In this document: positions 24,361-36,725 of the stretch, piece after piece
Position numbering within the stretch: position 1 is the first letter of the stretch
Layout of the letters: every line of letters begins with the position of its first letter
Assembly (NCBI GenBank): GCA_028023455.1
Contig: JAQFVV010000184.1
Coordinates: 498,001 to 562,000 of the forward strand
Origin: Epiperipatus broadwayi
Taxonomy: Eukaryota > Onychophora > Udeonychophora > Euonychophora > Peripatidae
Reading direction: 5' to 3'
Length of the DNA: 64,000 nucleotides
The notes under the pieces: model-generated
Seen by the model: the letters and a program-made list of their open reading frames with translations, nothing else
What the model was told of the DNA's origin: nothing
Databases searched by the model: none
Program-made: the position numbers and the translations under genes

Positions 24361-25139
24361 TAAGCACACAATTATATCCAGTAAATGAAATCCATAATAA
24401 AACAGCCTGTACATTAGCACTGCCATTACCATATCTTATTTTTTCTTAAGTAATTATGCCTATAAAATTCCTCAACTAGACATCGTGATCACCTTAAGCT
24501 GAATGAAATATATATATTTTGCATATTATTTTTAAATTTATAAATCTAGGCATTAGTATCCACTTTGGATATTTTTCAATGATCAGATTTTACCCCCCTC
24601 CCATTTCCTACATTCTACATGAAATCTAAAAGCTTTGTTGATGTGTGGTATCATGACACAATAAAACTAGTTGCGCAAATAAAAGACCAGTAATCTATTC
24701 TTATGTTAAATGATTGTTGACAAAATTATGTATATCGCGTATAACTTTAGGCTGATGGTAAATAATTTATAATTCAAGTATACCACTATAATACATTTTA
24801 CTCCTTTAACACAATAATAAAACAAAAAAAAATTATTGGCATATAATTAAAACCGCACTAAAAATAACTATCTAATTAAAATGTTTGTTCCGATATATCT
24901 ATTGATCCGCATAAATATAATTAGTTGTAATGTGAGGCTAATATTTATTTATTCAAATGTAATATATATATTAACACATAATATTTTCATTATTAAACAA
25001 TAAGTCTTACTTTCGAGTCATTGTCTATACAGTTGATTATGTACCCATACATATATACCTATATACATTAAGATTATACTTACGCTTAAGATATAAACAA
25101 TTTATTAAAGGTATAAAAAAGATATAAATATATGGCCAG

Positions 25140-25380
25140 CTACCTCATTAGAGTCACTTTGTTATCTCCACTGAGCTGCCGGCCGAAAATAATGAAATAT
25201 GTTCTGTATGATAGGTATTGCTAATCGTAGGTGGAGAGGCATGGGTTTGAACCTGTAGGGCAGAATTAGAGTGTGTCTCTGACTTATAGATTTTGTACAT
25301 GATCTGACTTGAGCTACTCAGGTTGGGATTCCAGGTTTGATTGTATGATTATGCGAACTGACCGATAAAATATGTATTAC
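25140..25380 (+). mobile_element. SINE-like repeat, family 2, copy 1
   Basis: Contains a B-box-like GGTTTGAACC (25234-25245 region). About 50 nt downstream is a conserved body ('tctgacttatagattttg', 'tgatctgacttgag', 'gcgaactgaccgat') that matches 32910-33020. A tRNA-like head followed by a conserved central domain is SINE architecture. The family name is unknown. Confidence 0.5.
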
Positions 25381-25386
25381 GGGGGA

Positions 25387-25715
25387 ATAGGAATAAACCT
25401 TCGATCATGTGCTTTTACAAATTTGCATGCACTCACTCATAAGCTTCTGTTTAAAATGCATAAGTGGACCATTTATACTTAGAAGTTATTTCTAATCACA
25501 GGTGGTTAAAAATGAGATGATTTTGTACAATTCATTTATCAAGTTATATACCAGGCACACAATAAGTTAAAGCCCTGATTTCAGCACAATGACTAAACAT
25601 TGACTTATATAATGATAAGCTCTAAGCATAAGTAGTCCACTTATGCTTTTTAAACTGATGGTACCAGTGAGTGCATGCAATTTTGTAAAAGTGCATGACT
25701 GAAGGATTATTTCCT
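25387..25715. mobile_element. Fold-back (MITE-like) element, arms about 95 bp
   Basis: The left arm ('aaaccttcgatcatgtgctt', 'tgcatgcactcactcataag', 'cataagtggacc') is complementary to the right arm ('cataagtagtccacttatgc', 'agtgagtgcatgcaattttg', 'gtgcatgactgaaggatta'). The roughly 130-bp centre is unique to the family and shared with 21995-22215. Non-coding. Confidence 0.85.
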
Positions 25716-27435
25716 TCTCTATATTAAAATATATTTGTTTTGAGATGTGTTGTAAAATGAAAAATCATTGAAGAAGGTTGTTGAGCAAGTATTAAATAAA
25801 ACTCAAATACTAACTAATTATTAAGTCACTAATGTGAAACAATGTTTGATTTGATCTTTATTATTGTACAGGCAGTCTCTAAAAATGGGTATCTCTAATA
25901 TATAATTTTTATTCATTTTTCCAAAGATAATAAAATATTTACACTCTATACTCAGACCATATAAATATACATGACATAAAAATTAACCTGATTTCTACAG
26001 TTTAGACATATAAATCATCAGGAGGCTTTCCTTCCACTAGATAATAATACATATTATTATAAATATTCATGGTCATGGTCATTAAAGCACACTTAACTTA
26101 GATGCATGTAGTGTTACAAAAGATATGCCTAACCAAGCTATTATATATGAATAAATATAACACAAATTGTTAAAAGCTTCTCTCTACTAAACAACAATAT
26201 TATTTTATATATAAAATCTCATGGCCATGAACATAAAATTAAGTTTGCAAAATATTGTTAATACAACTTTTAACATACTTATAGCTACAAAATTTAAGAG
26301 TAACTCACATTTAAAATATTTTCAAATAACATAAGATGGTAATGATAAATATAGCTTTCACACATTACCATTCAGATATCTCATAACAAAGAGATTAAAA
26401 TTTTATTTTAAAAAATCATAAAACATAATATATATATAACAATTATATTAAAAAACTATAAAACATAATATATATATAACAATTATATCTTCAACTATTA
26501 ATTATAATAATAATAATCAATTTTAAACACAACCCCCTCCTCTCCAACACAAGTAAGATACATACCTAAGTCATCAATATTAAAATTATAATTATGTAAT
26601 TAAAATCATACAACCTGTTCAATCTGCTTTCCTTTTGTAAAAACTATTATTTTATAGAATACAAGGATATATATATATATTACCTAAAATTCCTTAAAAT
26701 TCCTAAGATTTTGCAAAAATATATTTCAGAAAATTTATCAAAGTGAAGATTTTTTAAAACATTTTGAAGAATTAATTTAAATCTTTTGGTCCTTATAGAG
26801 CAGAAATCACAAAGAACAATGCAAGATTATCTTTTCAAGTCAGGAAAATGAAGTCAGAAGTTTTTATCCTTTGAATGAATCCATTACTGTAATAAATTTT
26901 AAATATTGAGTAAAATGAAAAAAAAATTTTTCTATCTCTAAATGAGTCTTAGTAGATAATTAGTACTTTTTAAATAATTTTTTCCTGAAAGTAAATTCAC
27001 AAATATTGACACTTTCTTTAAAAAAATATTTAAAGAAATTACATTAATTTGAAAAAACTTGGTTTAAAAAAACAACAAATTATTCAGTATCCAGATATCT
27101 ATACCCCAACTATTTCCTTAAGATTTACTTGGCAGGTAAGTAATAGAACTGTTAGCAATTCCTGGAGTAGTTTAAAAAATATCCATTAAAAAAAAGTTCA
27201 AATTCCATTTGTTTGTGTGTTTAAGCTTGTGCAGATATTTTAGTTATTCATTTGGACATCATGAGAAATGCATTTCCCAGATGGAAAAAATGATTTATAA
27301 AGATCTACTCCTCCATGCTCAAAATAACAAAAACTAGTATGGCTAAGTTTAAATATTGATTCTGTGCAATTCAATCAGCAGATGGCTAGCAATAAAAGAA
27401 AGTTCTCTGGTATATGTATATTTATAGTTTTTTAC
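25716..27435. other. AT-rich stretch without recognised gene
   Basis: Contains a two-copy 40-bp tandem repeat at 26409-26488 ('aaacataatatatatataac' at 26421 and 26461). Otherwise no structure seen. Confidence 0.4.
26409..26488 (+). repeat. 40-bp tandem duplication
   Basis: Two nearly identical 40-bp units in tandem. Confidence 0.85.
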
Positions 27436-27540
27436 CATGTGACTGATTTCATCATCATCTTCACTTAAATTTTTTAATTCTTTTAGTAATTTAAGTGAAA
27501 ATTTTCTATAGTAACTATAAAGACGTATTCTTGCAGACAA
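27436..27540 (-). CDS. Candidate internal coding exon, unknown protein
   Basis: Minus strand: a pyrimidine-biased acceptor ending TTTGTATAG lies immediately before 27540, and a donor ATG|GTAAAA after 27436. The enclosed 105 nt (exactly 35 codons, phase 0 at both ends) is open and encodes a charged segment including KLLKELKNLSEDDDEISHM. The acid cluster (GAA GAT GAT GAT GAA) is atypical for random AT-rich sequence. No domain is recognised, and no neighbouring exon was found in the window, so this may be chance or a transposon scrap. Confidence 0.22.
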
Positions 27541-28271
27541 CTATACAAATTTTTGAAAAAATTATACCACCAAATATAATAAAATTATTTTAAAGTTACA
27601 GATAACATTTTAAAACATATTTGAATAAAATATTTTATACTTCAATAAAATTAAATATACCAATTATAATATCAACTAAATATTTAACTTATAAATAGCA
27701 AAACAAATCATTTTCTTTATTTATCATTTTCACAATAATTGATATTTTATTTTAGATTTAAAATAACTTTATTCAAAACTTTTAGAATAGTATCCCCTTA
27801 AACAATACATCAGAGAAATATAAACATTCATGCACACACCTTCACATTTAAATATAATAAAAGTTTTTGTCACTATTGAAAATTGTTTAACTATTATATA
27901 TACACTAGTATAATTACTACTTTTATTAATCCTATTTTAAATTTATTTAAACGCACATTTTTACATGCATTTTCTTGAGATTAAAGCCTTAGTAAATATT
28001 AATCCTATTTTAATAAATTTATTCACATATTTACAATTTTATGTATTGTCCCTTGAAAAATTCATCTTTGTGTGTGTGTATTGTTAAAATTTAATAGGAT
28101 ACAATATTTTTTTAAAATTGTTATAGAAATCTTAAAAGCTAAAAAATACAAGGTGACATCTTGAATTTATAAAATTTTATTTTATGTTGTAAACTTAAAT
28201 AATAATTTCTTTATAATAAGCCTATAAAGAAGTTATGTTTATTATTATTATTTTGGAGATATCAATAATCC

Positions 28272-28275
<4 letters not shown>

Positions 28276-28353
<78 letters not shown>
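28276..28353. repeat. (AT)n microsatellite, two blocks
   Basis: AT runs on both sides of a central 'attgat', with the whole region near-palindromic. Confidence 0.95.
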
Positions 28354-28356
<3 letters not shown>

Positions 28357-29069
28357 TTTATAGTAAAATAATATAAGAGAGAATGAATAAACAAAAAAAA
28401 AGATGAAGACAATGAATAATTAATCAAATATTATCTAAGCTCACTAGCATAGATAATCAATAAGGTTATATATACATATAAAACAATAACTAAATATAAA
28501 TTGTTTAAAATCAATAAAAGAGCTTATTCTATCTTAATTTTGATAAACTATAATTATTACAAAAATTGATGCACAATACTAAAACAATAAAATAACCATC
28601 GGTTTTTTCTAACTTGCTTTGGAAAAAATATTAAGCTTAATCTTAAAATTGTTTTCAGGGCATTAACAAGTTTAGGATTTTTGTACAGTAGTTAGACCAT
28701 AACCAACAAGTCAACATAGTTAGCCATCTAAAAGTGATACAGAAATAAGTGTCTAGCTATTCTTAGCTAATAGGTATGTATGCAAGATTATCTAAATTGA
28801 TCAGATGTAAACTAATGCATTAACTCTAAAAATATTGATTATAATATATGATCACTCTAACTGCTGGTGATGAAGATATTTCACTCTTTAAGAGCTGAGC
28901 TCATGGTCAATATTATTTTTAAAAATACTACATATACTTCTATAATGTTTCTGACCTTAATACATATCAACATTTACTAATACTAATAAAATAAAGATAA
29001 TAAATGCAATTAAAATATTAGTAATTATTATTAAATAATAGAGTTAAATAAATAGGTTATTATATAAAT
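28354..29069. other. AT-rich stretch, nothing recognised
   Basis: No open frame or repeat partner seen. Confidence 0.4.
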
Positions 29070-29693
29070 ACCATTTATTTAAACCACTTCAAACACTTTT
29101 TAGAAAAACCCTTTATTTGTACATATATACACACACTTATGTTTCGACTGTCCTGCAGTCTTCTTCAGACTCAATTTATTTTAATTTTTTAAGTAATATT
29201 TACTAAGCATGTGTGGTTGAAAATGCGAAGGTAGGGATCTCTACAGGTCTTAGTCACAAGCTTACATATTGGAAGAAAAGAGGGGAACCTTCTTTATTTC
29301 AATCTACTTTCTATATAAATAGGTGAAGCTGAAGCGGTTAGATCTGAGAGCGTGGAGCTATTCAATACTTCACTGATTAAGTCCATAATTCCTATTATAC
29401 ATTATTATTCGCAAAATCTTTTGATTTACAATGAGTCAATGGAAAGATCTTATAGTTAGAAATCTATTATGATAATTTAAAGTTGTAATTATAAATTTAT
29501 TTAACGCATATTGATTACCTAAGTAATATTTACTAAGGCAATAAACCTAAAGCAAAAAAAATATTTTTTTTTTCTAAAAATTATCTTATGACCTAGATCA
29601 CTCTATTCAAAACATATGTGTATGTATATATGTACAAATAAAAGGTTTTGTTAAAAAGTGTTTGAAGTGGTTTGGATAAATTGTATTTATATA
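29070..29693. mobile_element. TIR element of about 620 bp, non-coding
   Basis: Terminal inverted repeats of about 60 bp: the left end contains 'tttaaaccacttcaaacac' and 'tttgtacatatata', the right end 'tatatatgtacaaataaaa' and 'gtgtttgaagtggttt'. Inside the left end is 'tttcgactgtcctgcag' followed by 'tcttcttcagac', itself a small fold-back. No transposase frame. It is larger than most MITEs here. The class is unresolved. Confidence 0.8.
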
Positions 29694-32600
29694 AGATATT
29701 ACAGCAAAATAAAGAAAAGAGTGATTTTGGTGATAAATAAGCTATTTATGTTGGATTGCTTATTCATCATTATTCTATTACTTTTTTCATTTCAACTGAG
29801 TTTTCTTCTTTCCTTCCCCTTTATGCAAAAGCAGAATATATATAACACATATTTTTGCTTCACTGTCTGATGATTCAAAACCTTGAATCAGTGGTTTAAA
29901 CCCAGCTATATATGTGTTAAATCACTAGAGAGTGAAAGGACACACATACAAGTTTTAAAACCCTCCTTTATTTTTACATTCATAAGTTAAACGTTTTATT
30001 ATAAAAAAATATTTAATAATTTTAATTCAAGAATATTTAAATTTCCAGTCCCTTTATATAATCATGTATGTGTGTTCAAGATTGCAAAAATATATTATTG
30101 ATAAAAATATATTTTTCGTTATTAAATATTATATATATTTATTTTGTAGTTGCGTATTTTATTTTATGATGCAATACCAAAGAAAGTTCTAGAGAGTAAT
30201 TAAAATAACTCAGAAACGTATAAATAACAGAAGTTTCTAAATTTAATTAAAAAAGGGTAATTAATATATTAAAATCCCTTAGCAAACAAAATGTTAATGA
30301 AAATTATCTTTGAATCTATTTCCATTCTAGAAATAGATTAAAACAATACTCTCTAGAACTTGTTGCATCATCATTGAAAATAAACAATAGGTGCATTCAG
30401 GCTACTTAATGGACATTCAGGCCATATCAAGCAGAAACAGAGAATATTCAAGAAGGTCTTACTAATATAAATAGAGCCAAAATTTTAGGCTAGCTCTCTG
30501 AGTTCGCCATCTTAAACAGTGTTGCAGAATGGACCCACATCAATTTAATTTTTGAAATATGAATCCGGAGTAGAGGGACTAGATTTGCTTCCCCTTTTTC
30601 TCCAAAAATTGTTTCCATGATGCTATGCTAACCTAACATCTCCACTTATGGACTTCCTAATTTAAATGCTGTAATAACTATCTCAAGATGCTAGCCATTA
30701 TTTTTCAAATTTTGCCTTGCTTAACCGTGTTTTCCTCATCTATAATTTTACACTTTTCAATATGTACATACGTCAAGACATCAGGAAATGGAAGGTAAAT
30801 CCTAATCATGCTGCAAATATGAACTCTTTAAAAAACTTTTAATTTAAATCCTTAATCAATTATAATGTAAAATTTTCTTTCTATTTAAATATAACATAAT
30901 GCTAATTGTAACCATCTATAAAGTAATGACTTTCTCGTTCTGTTATAAAAATCTAATGCACGAATCTATAATTTTATTTTTTTGTAATGCATTTCTTTAA
31001 TGGGTTTCACAATTTCTACTTTTAATACTTTAAATGCGGCAAACTTTTATTTTAATATTATAAATTTTGTATGATTTAATTTAATATGCTAATAGTTCAA
31101 TTGAGTGAACCGATCCTAAATTTTCTTATTAAATATCCTAGATATTATAGGATGCTAAATCGTAAATGTAAGCTTTTTTACCTAACTAAAAGTTCGCTTG
31201 ATTGAATAATATTTTAAGTTATTCTGTTTTGCTACATTTAATATGTCATTTTATTACCATATTTACGCTATTGATTTTATTTTCAAATTATTTTTTAAAG
31301 TAAACTTAATGACCTACCTTTGCTGTTTTTTTTTATTATATGGTCAATCATTTGCCCATCATGCCATCTAGTATGGTAATTACATATGGAATTAATTACT
31401 GGTTAGCACATTAATATTTGTTTAATGAAGGGAACAATATTTCCCTCTTTTATTTGTGACATCCTAACTAATATTAAAGGTTATTTCCATACCTTTCGAG
31501 AGGGATCAAATTATTTCATATCATTAAGCTAGATTCTATTAAATTACAAGGGCCTTAATCCACATATCAGTGTTATTAAGAACCTGATTTATTTTTATTA
31601 TTAGCGTTGCTTGGCTTACATAATGTTAGGAATTTCCTCACTTTGCTTTGTCAAATTTAAAACCTGGAGAAACGGGATTCTTTTACTTAATGGCATATCC
31701 ATGAATGGGGCTTGGAAGCACTGGCTCCAGGATATTGTCAGGTGGTCATTTAGGCTCTGCACAGGTTAACACTGGAAAATAGACTGTGATATTTCCTATG
31801 TCATCCCCTTTTCAAATGCTGACCTGTCATGTGTACAGGCACATTTCATATTCTTATATTATTGATGAAGCATTCGTCCTAAAATGGACTCAATCTATTC
31901 TAGCATTATTACTTTAGTCAGTACCATGATTCTTGTTTAATATTTTTATATTTGCCCATTTTAAATCTGTAAGGTGTAATGCCATGATTTCTAAATCCAT
32001 CTCATATTTTCGTTTATATTATAAGTTAGGTAATGTCATTGTAAAGCTTATTTAAGCTACCCGCCCTATCATTGAGACAATGCTGAGTGCACTAACAAAT
32101 AATACTAAGTAAATCTTTTCCAGTCAGAAAAGAATAGAATAAAATATAAATAAATAACTTTTCTGTTTAAACATTTTAAGGTCTAATGACTAGTGAAGTG
32201 AATAGTGTAAATTACAAAATATTTTCGTACGTGGTTCAAATGAACCATAATAAAGTGATGTAACTTACATCCCATTTATCTATTTTAAGGTCATTTATAA
32301 TCATAGCATCCAAGTCATAATATGGTAAAATTGGTTGCTACTGTTAGCATATTAAGCCTCGTCTTTTGAATATCTGTACATTGTTTAAATCATAATATCC
32401 AATTGCAGATTTGTGCATTATTTAATCAGTAACTTATGTTCTATTATTATATAATCTTTCAATACACAAATCAGCATTAATAAAGTGAAACCCATAATTC
32501 TATTAATATCATATATATAGATAGATTCGCGAACTGTTTGTTAAAATAAATATTTGTTTATTCATTTTTTTCTAATTAATATTAATAAATTATTAACTAT

Positions 32601-32749
32601 ATAATTATTACTTAAGTCTGCTTTGCCTCATGATTTATGCATACACATTGTTAATTGGATTGCATTATATATAGCTGATTTCCATTGACTTTAGGCCAAT
32701 TTCTAGATTTATTAATGAATTTTATAAAAGCCTAATTATAATCTTGAGC
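29694..32749. other. AT-rich stretch with two less AT-rich patches
   Basis: 30350-30800 and 31620-31870 have higher complexity and GC than average, but both are broken by stops in all frames and have no partner copy in the window. No gene supported. Confidence 0.35.
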
Positions 32750-33030
32750 TAGTTCATTCTGTTGGGGGCTGAAGTTCGAAGCCTAGTAGTATTATAATTC
32801 CATGTAGATCTCATTTTTCCACTGTTTGGTACGGGATGGGTATAAATAAAATTTCATTTGTTATCATCAGAAATGTTGTTTGTAATGTTATAGATCTGGA
32901 AAATAGGCAATAGGACAGAGTTCATAATTATTCCTGACTTATGTATCTTGCACATGATTGGATTTGAGATACTTTTGCCTAGATGTTAGCTCTTGTTAGA
33001 CAAACATACAATTCTGACCGGTACAATACA
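32750..33030 (+). mobile_element. SINE-like repeat, family 2, copy 2
   Basis: A B-box-like GTTCGAAGC (about 32775) is followed by a body matching 25260-25375 ('cctgacttatgtatcttg', 'cacatgattggatttgag', 'ttctgaccggtac'). An extra segment between B box and body is absent from the 25140 copy. Confidence 0.55.
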
Positions 33031-33825
33031 AAATTATCCATGTTAAGACCTGAATGATAAATTTTAAAAAATCATTCTATTAATATAAATGATTTTCATA
33101 ATTGTGCTATGACAATTATTTTATATCCATAATTTCTACTGAATATTCATTAATTTATTGCATTTTATATTCATTTTATATTTAGTATCAGGTATTTATT
33201 CACCCATTTTATTTTATATAACTATTAGATAATGAATCAATGTAATATATTTGCTATTAGATTTCATCTTTGATCCTGAATTATCTTTGTAAATGCTTAT
33301 ATTTTATATCATCAATTTTCAAATAATGATAACAATGTTTATTTATTTTTATAAAAAAAAGAAAATGAATAATAAATCTATAAATTAATGATAGATTACT
33401 TTTCACAAATATAATCAACAATAGAAATTACAAAATCTATTACTTTCTCAAAAATATTAAAATAAATGCAAATTAATATGATTAAACATATAAATAAATA
33501 TTTAAATTAAAAAAATTTTTTTTTTTAATTTTCAATTACAATAGAGCCACAAACTATGCTATTATTTTGTTCCAAACTACAAATGTATACAATATATAAT
33601 AGCTCATGCTTTGTTGATAAACATTATTTAGAATAGAATACATTTCTTTTTATTAAATTGCAAGTTTACAGGATTTTCAATATATATATATATCATAGAT
33701 ACTTTTTATATAAATAGTATGCATATATAAATTAAGGTTATAATATAAACAAAATTTTAAAAAAATAGTAATAGTATAGTTATTAATAATAAATTGAGAG
33801 AACACATTTAGATATATATTACTGA

Positions 33826-33857
<32 letters not shown>
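33826..33857. repeat. (AT)n(GT)n compound microsatellite
   Basis: AT run 33826-33839 followed by GT run 33840-33857. Confidence 0.95.
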
Positions 33858-33948
33858 CATATTATTATTACTATTTGCGGGATATTCCGTGTAGTGAAAA
33901 AGCTAAATGCTGACGTTTCAGTACAATATATATATATATTCTCATAAA

Positions 33949-34132
33949 ATAATCAATCTAAATAAAACTGAAACGAACAACTAATTATATTTAAAATTAT
34001 ATTTATAATATGATGTATAAAACTTTATATCTTGAAAGAGTCTCAATAAGAAATGAAAGCCGGGTTTATAATTAAATAATTGTAAATATAGTTATTTGTT
34101 TCAATTTTATTTAGATTGATTATTCTATTAAG
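33949..34132. mobile_element. Fold-back (MITE-like) element, arms about 50 bp
   Basis: 'aataatcaatctaaataaaa' on the left pairs with 'ttttatttagattgattatt' on the right. Pairing continues imperfectly inwards through 'ctgaaacgaacaacta'. Non-coding, 184 bp. Confidence 0.85.
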
Positions 34133-34659
34133 TATATATCAATAACAATATTGTGGACAAATAATTATTTTTATATTGGATATTTGACTATTGTATATAT
34201 TTTCTCATGCATGCATTCACTGAAGCAATAAGAATTTTAAAAAATTGCCATGTTTTTACTTTTAAAATAAAATAAATAATGAAATGTCTGACTTTGCTCT
34301 GGGCAATTTCTTTTTTTTTTTTTTTTCAAAATTTTTTTTCTTATAGAAGCACTAAATTAGTGGTCCTTCTAATTGGTTTAATTTTTTAAAGTCAATATTA
34401 ACTTTTAATATGTTCTGAAATTTTCTAAAATTTTTAGCATTACCCTCAGAAAATATTTTATTAAGCAAAATACTACAAATCATAGTTGGAAAGGATAATA
34501 AAAAAAGAATGAAATATATATGCTTTTGACATAAACTGGAAAAAAATTAACATATATATAATTATGTGCAGTACTCTGAGATGAAAAAATAACTATTGGC
34601 ATATTGTAGAATTTATTTATAAATTTTTCTTTTTTAAAAAAAATTGATTATGTATTATA

Positions 34660-36125
34660 ACGATCAGGTAGGATTTAGAGTCTGGTCATATCTGCTGTAT
34701 AAGGGCGCCATCAGGTCATTTGATCCTGGAATATTTATATAGTAGGCAGATAGTATTGTTAAAGATCTAACTTTATTTTATTATAATTATATATTAACCA
34801 TTAGCCCTTGCCACTAGCTCAAGGAGTAGCAGAGGTTTAAAATATATTTATTAAAATATATTTTTAATAAGAATAAAAAAAAAACTAAATCATTGCCAAT
34901 ACTAATAACACAAAAGATTTTATTTACACACACACACGCACGCATATATNNNNNNNNNNNNNNNNNNNNNNNNNNNNNNNNNNNNNNNNNNNNNNNNNNN
35001 NNNNNNNNNNNNNNNNNNNNNNNNNNNNNNNNNNNNNNNNNNNNNNNNNNNNNNNNNNNNNNNNNNNNNNNNNNNNNNNNNNNNNNNNNNNNNNNNNNNN
35101 NNNNNNNNNNNNNNNNNNNNNNNNNNNNNNNNNNNNNNNNNNNNNNNNNNNNNNNNNNNNNNNNNNNNNNNNNNNNNNNNNNNNNNNNNNNNNNNNNNNN
35201 NNNNNNNNNNNNNNNNNNNNNNNNNNNNNNNNNNNNNNNNNNNNNNNNNNNNNNNNNNNNNNNNNNNNNNNNNNNNNNNNNNNNNNNNNNNNNNNNNNNN
35301 NNNNNNNNNNNNNNNNNNNNNNNNNNNNNNNNNNNNNNNNNNNNNNNNNNNNNNNNNNNNNNNNNNNNNNNNNNNNNNNNNNNNNNNNNNNNNNNNNNNN
35401 NNNNNNNNNNNNNNNNNNNNNNNNNNNNNNNNNNNNNNNNNNNNNNNNNCACCACGCATATATACAATATATATAAAACAACAAATTTGAAAGATAATTA
35501 CTAAAAAAAATATCCTTTAGGTTTTATTGTTTTTTCTAACTTTAAATTGTAATCTTAGAATGTTGAGCATAGATAGGCTATGCAGACTATGCACTTAAAA
35601 GATTTTCAAAACATTTGATTCCAGGCTAAAAGTCTGCAGCCACACCAATGCTCACTTCCCAATATATAGATGCAATTAATGCAATGTGAACATGTTAGCA
35701 TAAAACCATGCTGACAGGAGTATCTGCAGCATGATATTATTTAAAGGAAATGATCCTCGTCCAGTACAGGAATGTGCATCTGTCTGATGAAGGAATCATG
35801 TATACAAAATATTAAAGAGAAATGCTATGTATGGATGGGAGAGTGGTCTATTTTTCCAACTTATAATCCTTATCCATAGAGCTAAAAGAAGTCAATGTTG
35901 TGGGAAGTACTCCATGTCCATTTCAACACAATGACTACATCTTTGGGTCATTCATACAGTTGGCACATTGCCTGTATGTTAACACACTTCACACTACATT
36001 GATATTAACATCCACATATCCCTTCACCAGCATTGACACAACTATGAAACAAATAGTCCAAAATCAAACCCTTTTAAACTAACATACACTTAAAGTCTAA
36101 GCAGCCATCTACACCCAACTTATAT
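34660..36125 (-). repeat. Dispersed 1.1-kb repeat, copy 2, interrupted by the assembly gap
   Basis: Inverted relative to 14380-15470. The part left of the gap matches 15250-15470 and the part right of it matches 14380-15220. Both gap edges are (CA)n/(TA)n-like, so the missing sequence is most simply an expanded microsatellite at a site where copy 1 has only about 'atatacatgcatcaataaat'. Confidence 0.75.
34950..35449. other. Assembly gap, 500 N
   Basis: Exactly 500 N, the conventional size for an unmeasured scaffold gap. Long open frames that cross it are artefacts of the N run. Confidence 0.99.
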
Positions 36126-36182
36126 TTAAGTCAATTTAATAATTTAATTTATTCTTTAAAAAAATATTTAGTTTCAGGTATT

Positions 36183-36260
36183 AAACTTATTTTAAAATCA
36201 CATATGTATCTAACTTATTTTAAAATCAAGTAAAGCATTTGATCTATTTTAAAATCCAAT
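36183..36260 (+). repeat. Degenerate short tandem repeat, about 32-bp unit
   Basis: The string 'cttattttaaaatca' occurs at about 36187 and 36217, with a weaker copy 'tctattttaaaatcc' near 36244. Confidence 0.6.
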
Positions 36261-36558
36261 AATGCACAAATAATGATATGTATTGATTTTATCTTTAAAT
36301 TTGTTTGCAATTGTAAACTCCTGCCCTATTACCAACAGACCTTATATTAAGCATTAAATATATATATAATACATATTTTAAAAAGAATATGTTTTTAACT
36401 TTTAGATAAGACTTTTAAAATTGCAAAATTTATAAAAAAAATTCAGATTTGCTCATATGAGAAAGTCTGTACTTTATATTTAAAGAAAAATAAAGTTCAG
36501 AGATTCTAAATTAATTAAAGAGAGTTTATAGTTCATTTTTATCATTAATGATTTATAC

Positions 36559-36709
36559 TTTCCTTTCTTTCTCTGGGCTCGTTTTTTCATGATGAAGATC
36601 TGAGTTTACACAGGAGCCATTTCTTCCAGACAATGACAATTTATGAAGATGGTTCCGGTAATTCGATCCTGTGATACACGGAAATGAAAGCTGTCTTTGG
36701 CTGGCCAAT
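36559..36709 (-). CDS. Candidate internal coding exon, unknown protein
   Basis: Minus strand: acceptor TTCCCTCAG directly before 36709 and donor AAA|GTATAA after 36559 delimit 151 nt. One frame is open for 50 codons across it (starts LASQRQLSFP, ends EKTSPEKERK), rich in Ser, Lys, Arg and His like a disordered cytoplasmic segment. A second frame (WPAKDSFHFRV...) is open for 34 codons, then stops. Base composition is much less AT-rich than the surroundings. No family is recognised. A non-coding conserved element or repeat fragment is an alternative. Confidence 0.25.
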
Positions 36710-36725
36710 CTGAGGGAAGCATGAT

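Noticed and set aside
34814-35504. Long open frames across 34814-35504 on both strands
   Set aside because: They consist almost entirely of the 500-N gap and have no coding content.
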